This document shows, in pieces, positions 50,070 through 62,907 of a DNA stretch of 64,000 nt. The notes under the pieces were generated by a model. That model ran no database searches and was not told the origin of the DNA. It was given only the letters and a program-made list of their open reading frames with translations. Each line of letters starts with the position of its first letter. Positions within the stretch are counted from its first letter, which is position 1. The position numbers were made by a program, and so were the translations under genes. This DNA is from Streptomyces sp. CA-278952. GTDB taxonomy: Bacteria > Actinomycetota > Actinomycetes > Streptomycetales > Streptomycetaceae. The stretch spans positions 1,116,001 through 1,180,000 of the forward strand of contig NZ_CP112880.1 in NCBI RefSeq assembly GCF_028747205.1, in the 5' to 3' direction.

Positions 50070-51683
50070 TCAGTCGACGGTCACCACGACGGAGTGCCAG
50101 CCGCTCGCACCGTCGGGGACGGTCTTGGTGCGCTCCTCGGTCTGGAGCTCGCCGGTGCGGTCGGTGGCGCGGACGGTCAGGGTGTGGCCACCGGGGGTCG
50201 CCTTCCAGGGGTAGGACCACTGGCGCCAGGTGTCGACGGTGCCCTGTTCGGCGAGTTGCGCCGGCCGCCAGGGACCGTCGTCCACCCGGATCTCGACCTT
50301 CTCGATGCCGCGGTGCTGGGCCCAGGCCACTCCGGCCACCATCACCGTGCCGGCCTTCGGGCGCCCGAAGGGCTTGGGGGTGTCGATCCGGGACTGGGTC
50401 TTGATCGGGGCCTCGCGCGCCCAGTCGCGCTTCACCCAGTAGGCGTCGTAGTCGTCGAACGTGGTGAGTTCGATGTCCTCGATCCACTTGCAGGCGGAGA
50501 CGTACCCGTACAGGCCGGGGACGAGCATCCGGACGGGGAACCCGTTGACGAAGGGCAGCGGTTCGCCGTTCATGCCGACGGCGAGCATCGCGTCCCGGCC
50601 GTCCATGACGTCCTCGACGGGGGTGCCGAGCGTCATGCCGTCCACCGAGCGGGCGATGATCTGGTCGGCCTGGCCGCCTCGGGACGGCGGCTTGACGCCC
50701 GCCTCCTTGAGCAGGTCGGCCAGGCGCACGCCGATCCACCGGGCGTGACCGATGTAGGGTCCGCCGACCTCGTTGGAGACGCAGCAGAGCGTGATCTCGC
50801 GTTCGATCAAGGGGCGTTCCAGCAGGTCCTGGTAGGTGAACTCCAGGTCCCTGCGTACGCCCTTGCCGTGGACGCGGAGCCGCCAGGAGCCCGCGTCGAC
50901 CTTGGGAACCACGAGCGCGGTGTCCACCCGGTAGAAGGAGTCGTTCGGGGTGGTGAAGGGGCTGATGCCGCGGACCCTGAGCTGTGCGCCCGCCGGGATC
51001 GGCTTCGCGGGCGAGGCCGGCTTCGGCAGTGTCACGGACTCGCGGGACGCTACGGCGTTCTGGCTGCTTCGGCTGTTCAGCGCGCGGCCGACGGCACCGG
51101 CCGCCGTGGACGCGGCGGCCGCGGCGGTGGCGGCGATCACGAAGCCCCGCCGGTCCCAACCGGCCTCGTGCTCCGGCTCGTTGGCCTGCTCGCGGTCCTG
51201 CTCGTCGCCGGTGTCGCGGTGCGGGCTGGTGAGCCGGCCGATGAGGACGTACAGCAGCCCGGCCCCCATGACCGCCCCCAGCAGCGACGGCAGACCGTCC
51301 ACGAGGCCCGTGGAGTCCGGCCTGCTGACGGCGGCCGCCGCGCCGACCACGCCGAAGAGCAGGACGGCCGCGGAGCCGGCCCGCCGGTGCCGCAGCGCCA
51401 ACAGGCCGACGGCGAGGGCGAAGAGGGCGAGCGTGAGCACGATGCCGAGTTGCAGGACGAGCTTGTCGTCCTCGCCGAAGTTCCGGATCGCCCAGTCCTT
51501 CACACCGGCGGGCGTCCGGTCGATGGCCGCTCCGCCGACCGCCGTCACCGGACTCGCCTCGGGCCGGACGGCCGCCGAGACGAGCTCGGCGACGGCCAGC
51601 GAGGCGAAGCCCGCGAGCAGTCCGCTCAGGGCGGCCAGCGTGGAGCGGGTCAGGGTTTTCCGGGTGATACTCACGGTCGTCAT
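50070..51683 (-). CDS. Membrane-anchored molybdopterin-dependent (sulfite oxidase-like) oxidoreductase
   Basis: 537 residues. N-terminal ~170 residues have four membrane helices ([71 protein letters not shown]). A fifth, [20 protein letters not shown], has a twin-Arg-like start. The catalytic part (~230-430) has the Mo-ligand Cys in [16 protein letters not shown] and the pterin region [13 protein letters not shown]. The C-terminal ~110 residues are the Mo-co dimerisation domain. The active site is predicted outside the cell. The electron donor/acceptor is unknown. Confidence 0.9.
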   Translation of the reverse strand: MTTVSITRKTLTRSTLAALSGLLAGFASLAVAELVSAAVRPEASPVTAVGGAAIDRTPAGVKDWAIRNFGEDDKLVLQLGIVLTLALFALAVGLLALRHRRAGSAAVLLFGVVGAAAAVSRPDSTGLVDGLPSLLGAVMGAGLLYVLIGRLTSPHRDTGDEQDREQANEPEHEAGWDRRGFVIAATAAAAASTAAGAVGRALNSRSSQNAVASRESVTLPKPASPAKPIPAGAQLRVRGISPFTTPNDSFYRVDTALVVPKVDAGSWRLRVHGKGVRRDLEFTYQDLLERPLIEREITLCCVSNEVGGPYIGHARWIGVRLADLLKEAGVKPPSRGGQADQIIARSVDGMTLGTPVEDVMDGRDAMLAVGMNGEPLPFVNGFPVRMLVPGLYGYVSACKWIEDIELTTFDDYDAYWVKRDWAREAPIKTQSRIDTPKPFGRPKAGTVMVAGVAWAQHRGIEKVEIRVDDGPWRPAQLAEQGTVDTWRQWSYPWKATPGGHTLTVRATDRTGELQTEERTKTVPDGASGWHSVVVTVD

Positions 51684-51739
51684 TCGGAGCCCCGGCCCCG
51701 GCGGATTGGTCCTTCACCCGTACGGGCTCCGAACGCGAA

Positions 51740-51772
51740 CCGCCCCGGCGGGCGCGGAGCCTGCCGGGGCGG
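51740..51772 (-). terminator. Hairpin downstream of icd
   Basis: 10-bp perfect stem CCGCCCCGGC (51740-51749) with 51763-51772, 35 bp past the isocitrate dehydrogenase stop. Confidence 0.6.
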
Positions 51773-51806
51773 GGCGGTGAGGCGGACGGATCCGCCTCCC
51801 ACCAGG

Positions 51807-54834
<3,028 letters not shown>

Positions 54835-54838
<4 letters not shown>

Positions 54839-55998
54839 CGGGTGCTCACGGCGCCGGGCAGCGGAAGGGTCAGCGGCAGTTCCGCGTGGACGGCGAATCC
54901 GCCGTCCGGTCGAGGGGCCGCGACCAGGGTGCCGCCGAGGGCCGCGACGCGTTCGCGCATGCCGGTGAGTCCGGTGCCCGGGGTGATGGTGGCGGCGGGC
55001 GCGCACGGGCCCTCGTCGAGGACCGCGACGGTGAGGATCCGCTCCGTGTAGCCGATCCGCACGGCGGTCCTCGCCCGGCCCGCGTGCCGGGCGACGTTGG
55101 TCAGGGCTTCCTGGACGATGCGGTACGCGGTGCGGTCGACGTCCTCGGGCAGGGGGCGCGCGGCGCCGTCGGTACGGACGGACAGCGTGATCCCGGCCGC
55201 CCGGGCACGTTCGGTCAGCTCGCCCATGCGCGCCAGGCCCGCACCCGGGGACAAGGGCTCCTCCGGCCCGTCCGTGCGCAGGACCTCCAGTGTGGCGCGC
55301 AGTTCGCGCATGGCCTCGCCGCCCGCCTCCTGGATGGCGAGCAGGGCGGGGTCGACCGCGGCTCCGCGCTTGTGGGCGAGGTGGACGGCCACGCCCGCCT
55401 GGAGCTTCACGATCGAGATGGAGTGAGTGAGGGAGTCGTGCAACTCGCGCGCGATGCGCAGACGTTCCTCACCGGCCCGACGCAACGCCGTCTCCTCGCG
55501 GGTGCGTTCGGCGTCCAGCGCACGCTGCTCCGTCTGGTGCAGATAGGCCTGCCAGTTCTTGTCGATCAGTCCGGTGACCGAGGCACAGAGGAACCAGCCG
55601 AGCAGCAGCAGCGCACGCTCGACGGTCTCCCCCGCGCCCGGCCCGGAGGCGAGCAGGGCGCCGAGGTACCCGGCCAGGAAGACCGCCCCGGCCGCGATGC
55701 CGAAGGCCCGGTGCCCGCTGCGGGCCGCCGCGTGGACGGCGACGACGACCGGGAAAGCCGCCCAACTGCCGGGCTGGGCATGGACGACGTACCCAAGGAG
55801 GCACAGGGCCGTCACCGCGAGGACCGCCCGCGGGGCGCGCCGGTGTCCGGCCAGGGCGAGCGAACCCGTCCCGATGAGCAACAGGTCGAGGGCGCTCGGC
55901 GAGGAGGCCGCCCAGGCCACCGCGGTGACCGCCGCGGCGATGGCGGCGGCGAGCGCCCCGTCCAGCAGATACGCCCGTCGTGCCCCGTCCCCCTGCAT
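54835..55998 (-). CDS. Sensor histidine kinase (HisKA_3 type)
   Basis: 387 residues. About five hydrophobic segments (~12-150) form the sensor (LLDGALAAAIAAAVTAVAWAA; FGIAAGAVFLAGYLGALLA). Phospho-acceptor helix RLRIARELHDSLTHSISIVK with His ~188, then GHKL boxes (DRTAYRIVQEALTNVARHA; TPGTGLTGMRERVAALGG). No extracellular domain of size, so the stimulus is likely in or near the membrane. Cognate of the response regulator that overlaps it. Divergent from the AhpD-like gene. Confidence 0.93.
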
Positions 55999-56165
55999 GG
56001 GCGGAGCCTAACGCCGGTACGGTGGCGGCCGCGTCCTCCTCGGAGAGGGCCCCGGGGCTACTCCCCGGGGAGTAGCCGGGCGCCCGCGCGGTCCGCCCGG
56101 ATCAGCCCCGGGTGTCTCCCCCCGTACGACGCCCCGGAGGGCTCGCGGCCGCCAGTATCCGGGGC

Positions 56166-57137
56166 ATGACCTCACCTTTCCGCTTCACCTCGCCCGAACC
56201 CGCCGAGCGGACGACGGGAACGGCCGCCGCCGTCCACGCCCAGCTGACCCGCGACTTCGGCATCGAAGGCGCTCTGCCCTTCGTCGCGCTGTCCGCCGCG
56301 CCCGATCTGATGGCGGGGGCCTGGGCCCTGATGCGGGAGTCCCTGCTGTCGGGCCACGCCTCCCGTACGGAGAAGGAGTTGGTGACGTACGGGGTGTCGC
56401 TGGCCAACCGCTGCCCGTTCTGCGTGGGCGCGCACACCCTGCTGCTGTACGCGGGTGGCGACCGGGAGCTGGCCGGATCGCTGGCCCGGGGCGGACGGCC
56501 GGCCGATCCGGAGCACGCGCGACTGCTGACCTGGGGGCAGGACATGCGGGGGCCTTGGCCCTTCGCCGCCGCCGACGCACCGGAGTTCGTGGGCTCCGCC
56601 CTGGCCTTCCACTTCATCAACCGGATCGTCTCCGCCCTCATCGACGAGGAGGCGGTGTCCGGCGGCGCGGACCCGGCCGAGCTGCTGGACAGCGAGGCGG
56701 GGCGGGCCCTGGTCCGCGCGGTGCGCGGCCGGCCGGAGCCGGGGCTGAGCCTTCCGCTGCTGGGAACCGAGGGCCCGCAGCCGCCCTGGGCCGCGGGCAC
56801 CCCGGTGGGCGCGGCCTTCGGCGCCCTGCGGGCGGCGGCCCACGCGGGCGCCGGGCTGCTGGACGAGCGGGACGCCGTGCTCGTACGGGAATCGGTAGCG
56901 GCCTGGGACGGGTTCACGCCGCTGCCGCTGACCGGTGACGGGCTGCCGGACCGGGCGGAGCGGCCGGGGGCCCGGCTGGCGCTGCTCGCGGCGCGGGCCC
57001 CGTACCGGATCACGGCCGAGGACGTGAAGGCCTGGCGGGTGGAGCCGTTCACCGATCACTGTCTGGTCCATCTGGTCGCGTTCGGCGCGATGCTGGCCGT
57101 GGAGCGGGTGGAGGCGGGGCTGACCGCCCAGGGGTGA
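56166..57137 (+). CDS. Carboxymuconolactone decarboxylase/AhpD-like protein
   Basis: 323 residues from ATG 56166. The N-terminal half has the CMD/AhpD helical fold with redox pair CPFCVGAH (C-x-x-C-x-x-x-H) in LVTYGVSLANRCPFCVGAHT. The second half (~190-323) is an additional all-helical CMD-like repeat without the Cys pair (LDERDAVLVRESVAAWDGF). A role in peroxide or lipoate-linked reduction is suggested by AhpD, but no AhpC is nearby. The start has no clear RBS (agtatccggggc). Confidence 0.8.
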   Translation: MTSPFRFTSPEPAERTTGTAAAVHAQLTRDFGIEGALPFVALSAAPDLMAGAWALMRESLLSGHASRTEKELVTYGVSLANRCPFCVGAHTLLLYAGGDRELAGSLARGGRPADPEHARLLTWGQDMRGPWPFAAADAPEFVGSALAFHFINRIVSALIDEEAVSGGADPAELLDSEAGRALVRAVRGRPEPGLSLPLLGTEGPQPPWAAGTPVGAAFGALRAAAHAGAGLLDERDAVLVRESVAAWDGFTPLPLTGDGLPDRAERPGARLALLAARAPYRITAEDVKAWRVEPFTDHCLVHLVAFGAMLAVERVEAGLTAQG

Positions 57138-57147
57138 GCCCTGGCCG

Positions 57148-58647
57148 TCAGGCCGGTGGGCGATGCTCGTACCAGCGCAGATCGTCCTCGAGCTGGGCGG
57201 CGAGCGCGATGAGCCGCTCCTCACTGCGGGAGGGGCCCAGGAGCTGGGCGCCGACCGGGAGCCCGGACCGGGTGAAGCCGGCCGGGACGTTCACCCCGGG
57301 CCAGCCGAGGACGTTCCACGGCCAGGCGTAGGGGCAGGCGGCCGCCATCGTGAGGTCGGTGCGCCAGGCGCTGAGGCGGTCGAAGGCGCCGATCCGGGGC
57401 GGCGGCGCGGCCGTGGTGGGAGTGAGCAGCACGTCGAAGCCGGAGGCGTCGAAGAGGGCGCCGATCCTGCGGTGCTGGCGCACTTCACGGGCGCGGGCGG
57501 CCCGCACCACCCGCCCGCCCAGCCGTGTCCCGGTCCGCAGGGCGCTGCGGGTGCGCGGGTCGAGCAGGGCCGGTTCGGGGTGGCGGGCGGCGCATTCCGC
57601 GATGCCCGCGGTGGCGCGGGGCACGAAGGCGAGGCCGATCAGCCCGTACCGGGGGCGGGCCTCCTCGACGTGGTGGCCGAGCCGGGCGAGGGTCTCGGCG
57701 AGCGCGGTGACGGCCCGGCGCACCTCCGGGTCCGGTCCGGCGCCGGTGAGCGTGAGCGGGGGACGCCAGGCGAGGGCGATGCGGAGGCGGCCCGGGTCGC
57801 GGCGGGCGGCGTCGGCGGCGCGCACGGCGGGCGGGCGGTGGAGGTCCTCGGGGTGCGCGCCGGCGACGGCGTCCAGGAGCAGCGCCGCGTCGGCGACCGT
57901 ACGGGTGAGGGTGCCGTTCACAGTGAGCCCCTGGAAGGCGTCGCTGTGCGGGTGGACCGAGATGCGCCCGCGCTGCGGTTTGATGCCGACGAGGTGCGTC
58001 CACGCGGCGGGGATGCGCACGGATCCGGCGCCGTCCGAGCCGAGGGCGGCGGGGACGAGTCCGGCGGCGACGGCCGCCGCCGATCCGCCGGAGGAACCGC
58101 CCGGGGTGTGCGCGGTGTTCCAGGGGTTGCGGGTGGCCCCGAAGGCGGGGCCTTCGGTGAAGGGCCACTGGCCCAGTTCGCAGGAGTTGGTCTTGCCGAC
58201 GACGACGGCTCCGGCGGCGCGCAGCCGGCGGACCGCCTCGCTGTCGGAGGCGGCCGGGGGCCGCTCCCCGTCGCAGCCGAAGTGGGTGGGCAGGCCCGCC
58301 ACGTCGGTGTCGTCCTTGACGGCGACCGGCACGCCGAGGAGCGGCAGCCGCTCCCCCGCCGCGAGCCGCCGGTCGGCCTCCGCGGCCTCGGCGAGAGCCG
58401 CTTCGGCGCGCAGGTGGCGGAAGGCGTTGAGGGTGGGCTGCGTGGCCTCGATGCGGGCGAGGGCGTCGGCCACGAGTGCGGTGGAGGTGGTGGCCGCGTT
58501 GGCGAGCCGACGGGCGCTCTCCGCGAGTCCGGGCCCCGGGCCCGGCGGCGGAACGGGGGCGGTGGGGCGGGGACCGTGTCCGGGTTCCCGTACGGCCGGG
58601 CCGGTCTGCTCGGTGGCCTGCGCTTCGGTGGGCTCCGCTGAGGACAT
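57148..58647 (-). CDS. Amidase-signature family amidase
   Basis: 499 residues from ATG 58647 (GGGAGGCGG RBS). Triad: Lys in VPVAVKDDTDVAG, cis-Ser in TPGGSSGGSAAAVAAG, nucleophile Ser in GSDGAGSVRIPA. The last block is unusual: the consensus is D-T-G-G-S, here D-G-A-G-S, which keeps the Ser but alters the oxyanion-loop residues. The first ~55 residues are a Pro/Gly-rich leader. The family hydrolyses amide bonds; substrate is unknown. Convergent with the AhpD-like gene (10-bp gap). Confidence 0.9.
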   Translation of the reverse strand: MSSAEPTEAQATEQTGPAVREPGHGPRPTAPVPPPGPGPGLAESARRLANAATTSTALVADALARIEATQPTLNAFRHLRAEAALAEAAEADRRLAAGERLPLLGVPVAVKDDTDVAGLPTHFGCDGERPPAASDSEAVRRLRAAGAVVVGKTNSCELGQWPFTEGPAFGATRNPWNTAHTPGGSSGGSAAAVAAGLVPAALGSDGAGSVRIPAAWTHLVGIKPQRGRISVHPHSDAFQGLTVNGTLTRTVADAALLLDAVAGAHPEDLHRPPAVRAADAARRDPGRLRIALAWRPPLTLTGAGPDPEVRRAVTALAETLARLGHHVEEARPRYGLIGLAFVPRATAGIAECAARHPEPALLDPRTRSALRTGTRLGGRVVRAARAREVRQHRRIGALFDASGFDVLLTPTTAAPPPRIGAFDRLSAWRTDLTMAAACPYAWPWNVLGWPGVNVPAGFTRSGLPVGAQLLGPSRSEERLIALAAQLEDDLRWYEHRPPA

Positions 58648-58786
58648 GGGCGTGCCGCCTCCCTCGTGGTGCGGGCCCACCGGTCGTCCCGGCTGCGCCC
58701 ACACGTACTTACTGGAGGGTAACGAGAGGAGGCGGCACGCTCAACCGTTCCGGCCGGAACGGGGGTCCGGGCCTATCGCCACGAGG

Positions 58787-59164
58787 TCACGGGCGGACGT
58801 GGATCTCGCCGATGCCGGTGCCCAGGCTTCCGCAGTGGGCGGTGGACTGGCTGGACTCGCCGGGCCTGAGGGTGACGTGCTCGCCGTCGACGTCCGGGGA
58901 CCAGCCGCAGACGAGGTGGACCCAGAAGATCTGCGTCTGGCTGCCGTTGTTGCGACAGAGCGCGAAGCCCGTGTAGTCGTCGATGGCGTGCTTGCCGGTC
59001 TCGCAGGAGAGGCCGGGCGGGATCGCGGCCGGGGCGGCGGTCGCCGTCGCCGCGGTGACGGGGACCGCCAGCGCTGCCGCCATGGAGGCTGCGGCGACGG
59101 CCCGCCGGGCCGACCGGAACCGGTCGCTCCCCGTGAACGGCCGCTTCCCCGTGAACAGCTTCAT
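58787..59164 (-). CDS. Small secreted protein
   Basis: 125 residues. Signal peptide: FRSARRAVAAASMAAALAVPVTAATATAAP with a likely cut near ATA-AP. The mature part (~80 residues) has four Cys (GLSCETGK, ALCRNNG, LVCGWSP, AHCGSLG) for two disulphides. It is probably exported by Sec and compact. No known family recognised. The AAGGAGAACC RBS is preceded by a 3 x 12-bp repeat (59176-59211), which would be in its 5' leader. Confidence 0.75.
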   Translation of the reverse strand: MKLFTGKRPFTGSDRFRSARRAVAAASMAAALAVPVTAATATAAPAAIPPGLSCETGKHAIDDYTGFALCRNNGSQTQIFWVHLVCGWSPDVDGEHVTLRPGESSQSTAHCGSLGTGIGEIHVRP

Positions 59165-59175
59165 TGGTTCTCCTT

Positions 59176-59211
59176 ACGTGGTGCGTGACGTGGTGCGTGA
59201 CGTGGTGCGTG
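59176..59211. repeat. Three tandem 12-bp repeats in the leader of the secreted protein
   Basis: ACGTGGTGCGTG repeated three times without change, ending 11 bp upstream of the start codon and just before the RBS on the minus strand. Confidence 0.9.
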
Positions 59212-59388
59212 CTTACGGTGATCCCGGGCGGGATCACCGCAGCTCTGCCCACCCTCCGTGACGAGAAACGCGTTCACCTCTCACGCTCCGTGTGTGCGCC
59301 GGGCGGCTCCCCGGCTCGCGGCGTACGCTCGAATGTGCCGGTTCTCATGGAGCGCACCCCCTGACCGGGGCGTTTTCGAGGAGGCGAT

Positions 59389-60150
59389 GTGAGCGCACAC
59401 CGTTGGGCCGCACGCGCGGCGGCAGGGGCCGCGACGGTTGCCCTCACCCTGACGAGTGGGGTGGTCGCGCAGGCTGACGACGACATCGACTCGCTCTCCG
59501 CCGAGGAGATCGCCGACCGCTCTCGCGACGCCCTGCTCGACGTCGACTCCCTGCATCTGAGCGCGCGGGGGAGTCTCGACGGGAGCGGCCCGGACATGAG
59601 CCTGGACCTCACCCTGGACCGCGAGGGAAACTGCACGGGCGGCGTCGACATGGGCGACGAGGGCTCGGTGGAGATCGTGAAGCGCGGCGACGACGTCTGG
59701 CTGAAGCCGGATGCCGCCTTCTGGAAGCAGCATGTGCCGATCGGCGGCTCCACCTTCGACGCGATCCTCGACGGCCGCTACATGAAAGCCGAGGCCGACA
59801 ACCCCCGGCTGCTGAGCGTGACCGAGGTCTGCGATCTCGACACCTTCCGCGAGCTCATCACGGACAACGCCGACACCGCCGGCCGGTCCACCCTGACCAA
59901 GGGCGAGAAGACCGAGGTGAACGGTGCGCCCGTGGTTCCGGTGACCCGCGCCGAGGGCAACGAACGCCTGACGGCCTACGTGGCCGCCGAGGGCACGCCG
60001 TACCCGGTGCGGATCACCGTGCGCAACGCCGACGAGCAAGGGACCGTGGACTTCTCCGGATTCGACCGGCCCGTGCCCACGGCCACCCCCTCGGCGGACG
60101 AGACGGTGGACGTCACGGCCTTGCTGGGCCGCAGCGTCAAACCCGTCTGA
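59389..60150 (+). CDS. Secreted LppX/LprG-like protein
   Basis: 253 residues from GTG 59389 (GAGGAGG RBS). Signal peptide AARAAAGAATVALTLTSGVVAQA, no lipobox. Mature part has the pattern of actinobacterial LppX_LprAFG beta-sheet proteins: LLDVDSLHLSARGSLDGSGP, DLTLDREGNCTGGVDMGDEGS, VKRGDDVWLKPDAAFWK and LTAYVAAEGTPYPVRITV. Two Cys (NCTGG, VCDLD) may pair. Family members bind lipids or lipoglycans. No partner gene is adjacent. Start chosen by RBS. Confidence 0.78.
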   Translation: MSAHRWAARAAAGAATVALTLTSGVVAQADDDIDSLSAEEIADRSRDALLDVDSLHLSARGSLDGSGPDMSLDLTLDREGNCTGGVDMGDEGSVEIVKRGDDVWLKPDAAFWKQHVPIGGSTFDAILDGRYMKAEADNPRLLSVTEVCDLDTFRELITDNADTAGRSTLTKGEKTEVNGAPVVPVTRAEGNERLTAYVAAEGTPYPVRITVRNADEQGTVDFSGFDRPVPTATPSADETVDVTALLGRSVKPV

Positions 60151-60220
60151 GGCACCGTCCAGAGCGCTACGGACAGGCCGGCCACCAGTCGGCCGGGTTG
60201 CTACGCCCCGGCTGCGTGAC

Positions 60221-61801
60221 TCAGCCCGTCACCACCGGACTCTCCCGGCGGGTCAGCGCGACGTACAGGAGCAGCGAGGAGGCCAGCCCGACCGCCCAGC
60301 CGTAGTCGGCCAGCGGTTGCAGGAACGGGATCAGTCCGTCGGCGGGGAAGGGTCCCTTGCCGGGAGCCGAGTGCGAGCCGCCCACCGCGAGGACGCCGCC
60401 GACCGCGAAGGCCGCCACCGCCCGCCAGTTCCAGCCGCTCCGGTACCAGTACCTGCCGCCGGGCCGGTAGAGGTCGGCCAGATCGAGGACGGTCCGGCGG
60501 ACGATCCAGTAGTCGGCGATCAGGATCCCCGCGACGGTGCCGAGCAGTCCGCCGACCAGGCCCAGCCAGGTGAAGATGTACAACTCGGGCGTCTCGGTGA
60601 GCTTCCACGGCATGATCACGACCCCGAGCACGCCCGTGATCAGCGCCCCGGTCCGGAAGCTGATGAACTTCGGCGCGAGGTTCGCCAGGTCGTACGCCGG
60701 TGAGACCACGTTCGCCGCGATGTTCACCGAGATCGTCGCGATCAGCACGGTGACCAGGCCGAAGACCAGCCCGAAGACGTTGTCGGTACGGGCCACGAGC
60801 TGGACCGGGTCCCAGATGGCCACCCCGTACACCGCCTGCGATCCGGAGGTGACGAAGACCGAGAGCAGCGCGAAGAACGTCATGGTGGTCGGCAGCCCGA
60901 GCGACTGCCCCCGGATCTGGGCCCGTTGGCCCGCGCCGAAGCGGGTGAAGTCGGGGATGTTGAGGGAGAGCGTCGACCAGAAGGCGATCATGCCCATCAG
61001 CGAGGGGAAGAAGACCGGCCAGAAGTCGGCGCCCCAGCCGAGCGCGGACGGCTGGTCCAGCAGCGGGCCGAAGCCGCCCGCCTTGACCGCGACCCAGACG
61101 AGCAGGACGACAGCACCGACCAGGACGAAGGGCGCCGCCCAGTTCTCGAAGCGGCGCAGGGCATCCATCCCCCGGTAGATGATGGCCAGTTCGAGAGCCC
61201 AGAAAAGGGCGAAGCAGAGCCAGAGGGTCCACGGCTGCCCGCCGACCTCCGCCGCGCCGGACCAGCCGCCGAAGAGCTTGCCGAGCAGCGTGAAGATGCC
61301 GACGCCGCCGATCCAGGTCTGGATGCCGAACCACGCGCAGGCGACGGCGGCCCGGATCAGGGCGGGGAGGTTCGCGCCGCGCAGTCCGAAAGAGGCTCGG
61401 GCCAGGACCGGGAAGGGAATGCCGTACTTGGGACCGGCGTGCCCGGTGAGCAGCATCGGGGCCAGCACGATCACATTGGCGAGCGCGATGGTGAAGACGG
61501 CCTGTTTCCAGTCCATGCCGAGCGCCACCAGACCGGAGGCGAGCAGCCAGGACGGGATGTTGTGGGCCATGCCGATCCACAGGGCCGCGAAGTTGTACGT
61601 CGTCCAGGTGCGGCGCTCGACGGGGACGGGCAGCAGGTCGTCGTTGGCGAAGCGGGGGTCGTCGGGGACGTATCCGTGGGCGAGTTCGACCCGGCCGGAC
61701 GCGGCCGGGCCGGGTATCGCGTCGCTCGGGGAGGTCGGTGGGGTGGGTGGGGTCGGTGGGGTCGGTGGGGTTGGTGGGGTTGGTGGGACGGCGGCGGTCA
61801 T
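60221..61801 (-). CDS. NCS1-family nucleobase/allantoin/hydantoin permease
   Basis: 526 residues, ATG 61801. A Pro-Pro-Thr repeat at the N-terminus (PPTPPTPPTPPTPPTPP) is encoded by a GGTGGGGT DNA repeat (~61740-61795) and is unlikely to be needed for transport. Twelve membrane helices follow. The NCS1 signature is present: VERRTWTTYNFAALWIGMAHN, FPVLARASFGLRGANLPAL, FWSTLSLNIPDFTRFG and GILIADYWIVRRTVLD. It imports a nucleobase, allantoin or hydantoin with a cation. The neighbour on the same strand is a flavin oxidoreductase and then dihydropyrimidinase, giving a pyrimidine/hydantoin catabolic set. Confidence 0.93.
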   Translation of the reverse strand: MTAAVPPTPPTPPTPPTPPTPPTSPSDAIPGPAASGRVELAHGYVPDDPRFANDDLLPVPVERRTWTTYNFAALWIGMAHNIPSWLLASGLVALGMDWKQAVFTIALANVIVLAPMLLTGHAGPKYGIPFPVLARASFGLRGANLPALIRAAVACAWFGIQTWIGGVGIFTLLGKLFGGWSGAAEVGGQPWTLWLCFALFWALELAIIYRGMDALRRFENWAAPFVLVGAVVLLVWVAVKAGGFGPLLDQPSALGWGADFWPVFFPSLMGMIAFWSTLSLNIPDFTRFGAGQRAQIRGQSLGLPTTMTFFALLSVFVTSGSQAVYGVAIWDPVQLVARTDNVFGLVFGLVTVLIATISVNIAANVVSPAYDLANLAPKFISFRTGALITGVLGVVIMPWKLTETPELYIFTWLGLVGGLLGTVAGILIADYWIVRRTVLDLADLYRPGGRYWYRSGWNWRAVAAFAVGGVLAVGGSHSAPGKGPFPADGLIPFLQPLADYGWAVGLASSLLLYVALTRRESPVVTG

Positions 61802-61894
61802 GGCGGACGGGCCCTTCGCTCGGGAGCGGTGCCGTGCGGGGCGGTGCGGGTGGTGCGCGTGGGGACAATGGCGAAAGGTCGGGCGGTCAGGCGG

Positions 61895-62896
61895 TCACGC
61901 GGTGAGGGCCGGGATGATCTCGGCCCCGTAGGCGTCGATGGTCGTCTCCCGGGCGTCGTGCATGTTGTACAGCGCGAACTGGTCGACGCCCATGTCCCGC
62001 AGCGCCCGGAGCTTCTCGATGTGCGCCTCGGCGGGACCGAGCAGACAGAACCGGTCGACGATCTCGTCCGGGACGAAGGCGGTGTCCGGGTTGCCGCTGC
62101 GCCCGTGGTGGCTGTAGTCGTAGCCGGAGCGTCCGGCGATGTACGCGGTGAGCGCTTCCGGCACCAGGCCGGAGTGCTCGCCGTAGCGGGCGACCAGGTC
62201 GGCCACGTGGTTGCCGACCATCCCGCCGAACCAGCGGCACTGCTCCCGGGCGTGGTCGAGGTCGTCGCCGACGTAGGCGGGGGCGGCGACGCAGATGGTG
62301 ACGGAGTCCGGGTCCCGTCCGGCGTCGGAGGCCGCGTCCCGTACCGCCTTGATCATCCACTCGGTGAGGAAGGGGTCGGCGAGCTGGAGGATGAAGCCGT
62401 CGGCCTTCTGCCCCGCCAGGGCCAGGGCCTTGGGTCCGTACGCCGCCATCCACACCGGCAGCTTCCCGTCCTTCACCCAGGGGATCCGGAGCGGCTGCCC
62501 GTCGACCGTCGCCTCCCGGCCCTCCGCGAGGTCCCGGATGACGTCGATGGCCTCGCCGAGCCGGGCCAGGGTGTTGGGAGCGCGGCCCGCGACGCGCATC
62601 GCGGAGTCGCCGCGCCCGATGCCGCAGACGGTGCGGTTGCCGTACATGTCGTTGAGGGTGGCGAAGGTGGAGGCGGTCACCTCCCAGGTGCGGGTGCCGG
62701 GGTTGGTGACCATCGGGCCCACGGTCAGCTTCTCCGTGTGTTCCAGGATGCGGCTGTAGATGACGAACGGCTCCTGCCAGAGCACCGCCGAGTCGAAGGT
62801 CCAGCCGTAGCGGAAGCCGTTGCGCTCGGCGCGCCGCATCAGGCCGACGACGGCGGAGGCGGGCGGGTCCGTCTGGAGGACGAGTCCGAAGTCCAT
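61895..62896 (-). CDS. LLM-class F420/FMN-dependent oxidoreductase (TIGR03842 type)
   Basis: 333 residues from ATG 62896. Luciferase-like barrel: FGLVLQTDPPASAVVGLMRR, PMVTNPGTRTWEVTASTFAT, CGIGRGDSAMRVAGRAPN and VWMAAYGPKALALAGQKADG. TIGR03842 genes repeatedly co-occur with dihydropyrimidinase in actinobacteria. The enzyme probably carries out the reductive or oxidative step of the pathway; reduction of uracil/thymine (or oxidation of hydantoins) is inference. Eleven bases separate it from the dihydropyrimidinase gene. Confidence 0.9.
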   Translation of the reverse strand: MDFGLVLQTDPPASAVVGLMRRAERNGFRYGWTFDSAVLWQEPFVIYSRILEHTEKLTVGPMVTNPGTRTWEVTASTFATLNDMYGNRTVCGIGRGDSAMRVAGRAPNTLARLGEAIDVIRDLAEGREATVDGQPLRIPWVKDGKLPVWMAAYGPKALALAGQKADGFILQLADPFLTEWMIKAVRDAASDAGRDPDSVTICVAAPAYVGDDLDHAREQCRWFGGMVGNHVADLVARYGEHSGLVPEALTAYIAGRSGYDYSHHGRSGNPDTAFVPDEIVDRFCLLGPAEAHIEKLRALRDMGVDQFALYNMHDARETTIDAYGAEIIPALTA

Positions 62897-62907
62897 GGCG
62901 GGATCTC

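Noticed and set aside
59176..59211. 12-bp repeats read as a replication origin iteron set
   Set aside because: Only three copies, no Rep gene or AT-rich tract, and they sit in a gene leader.
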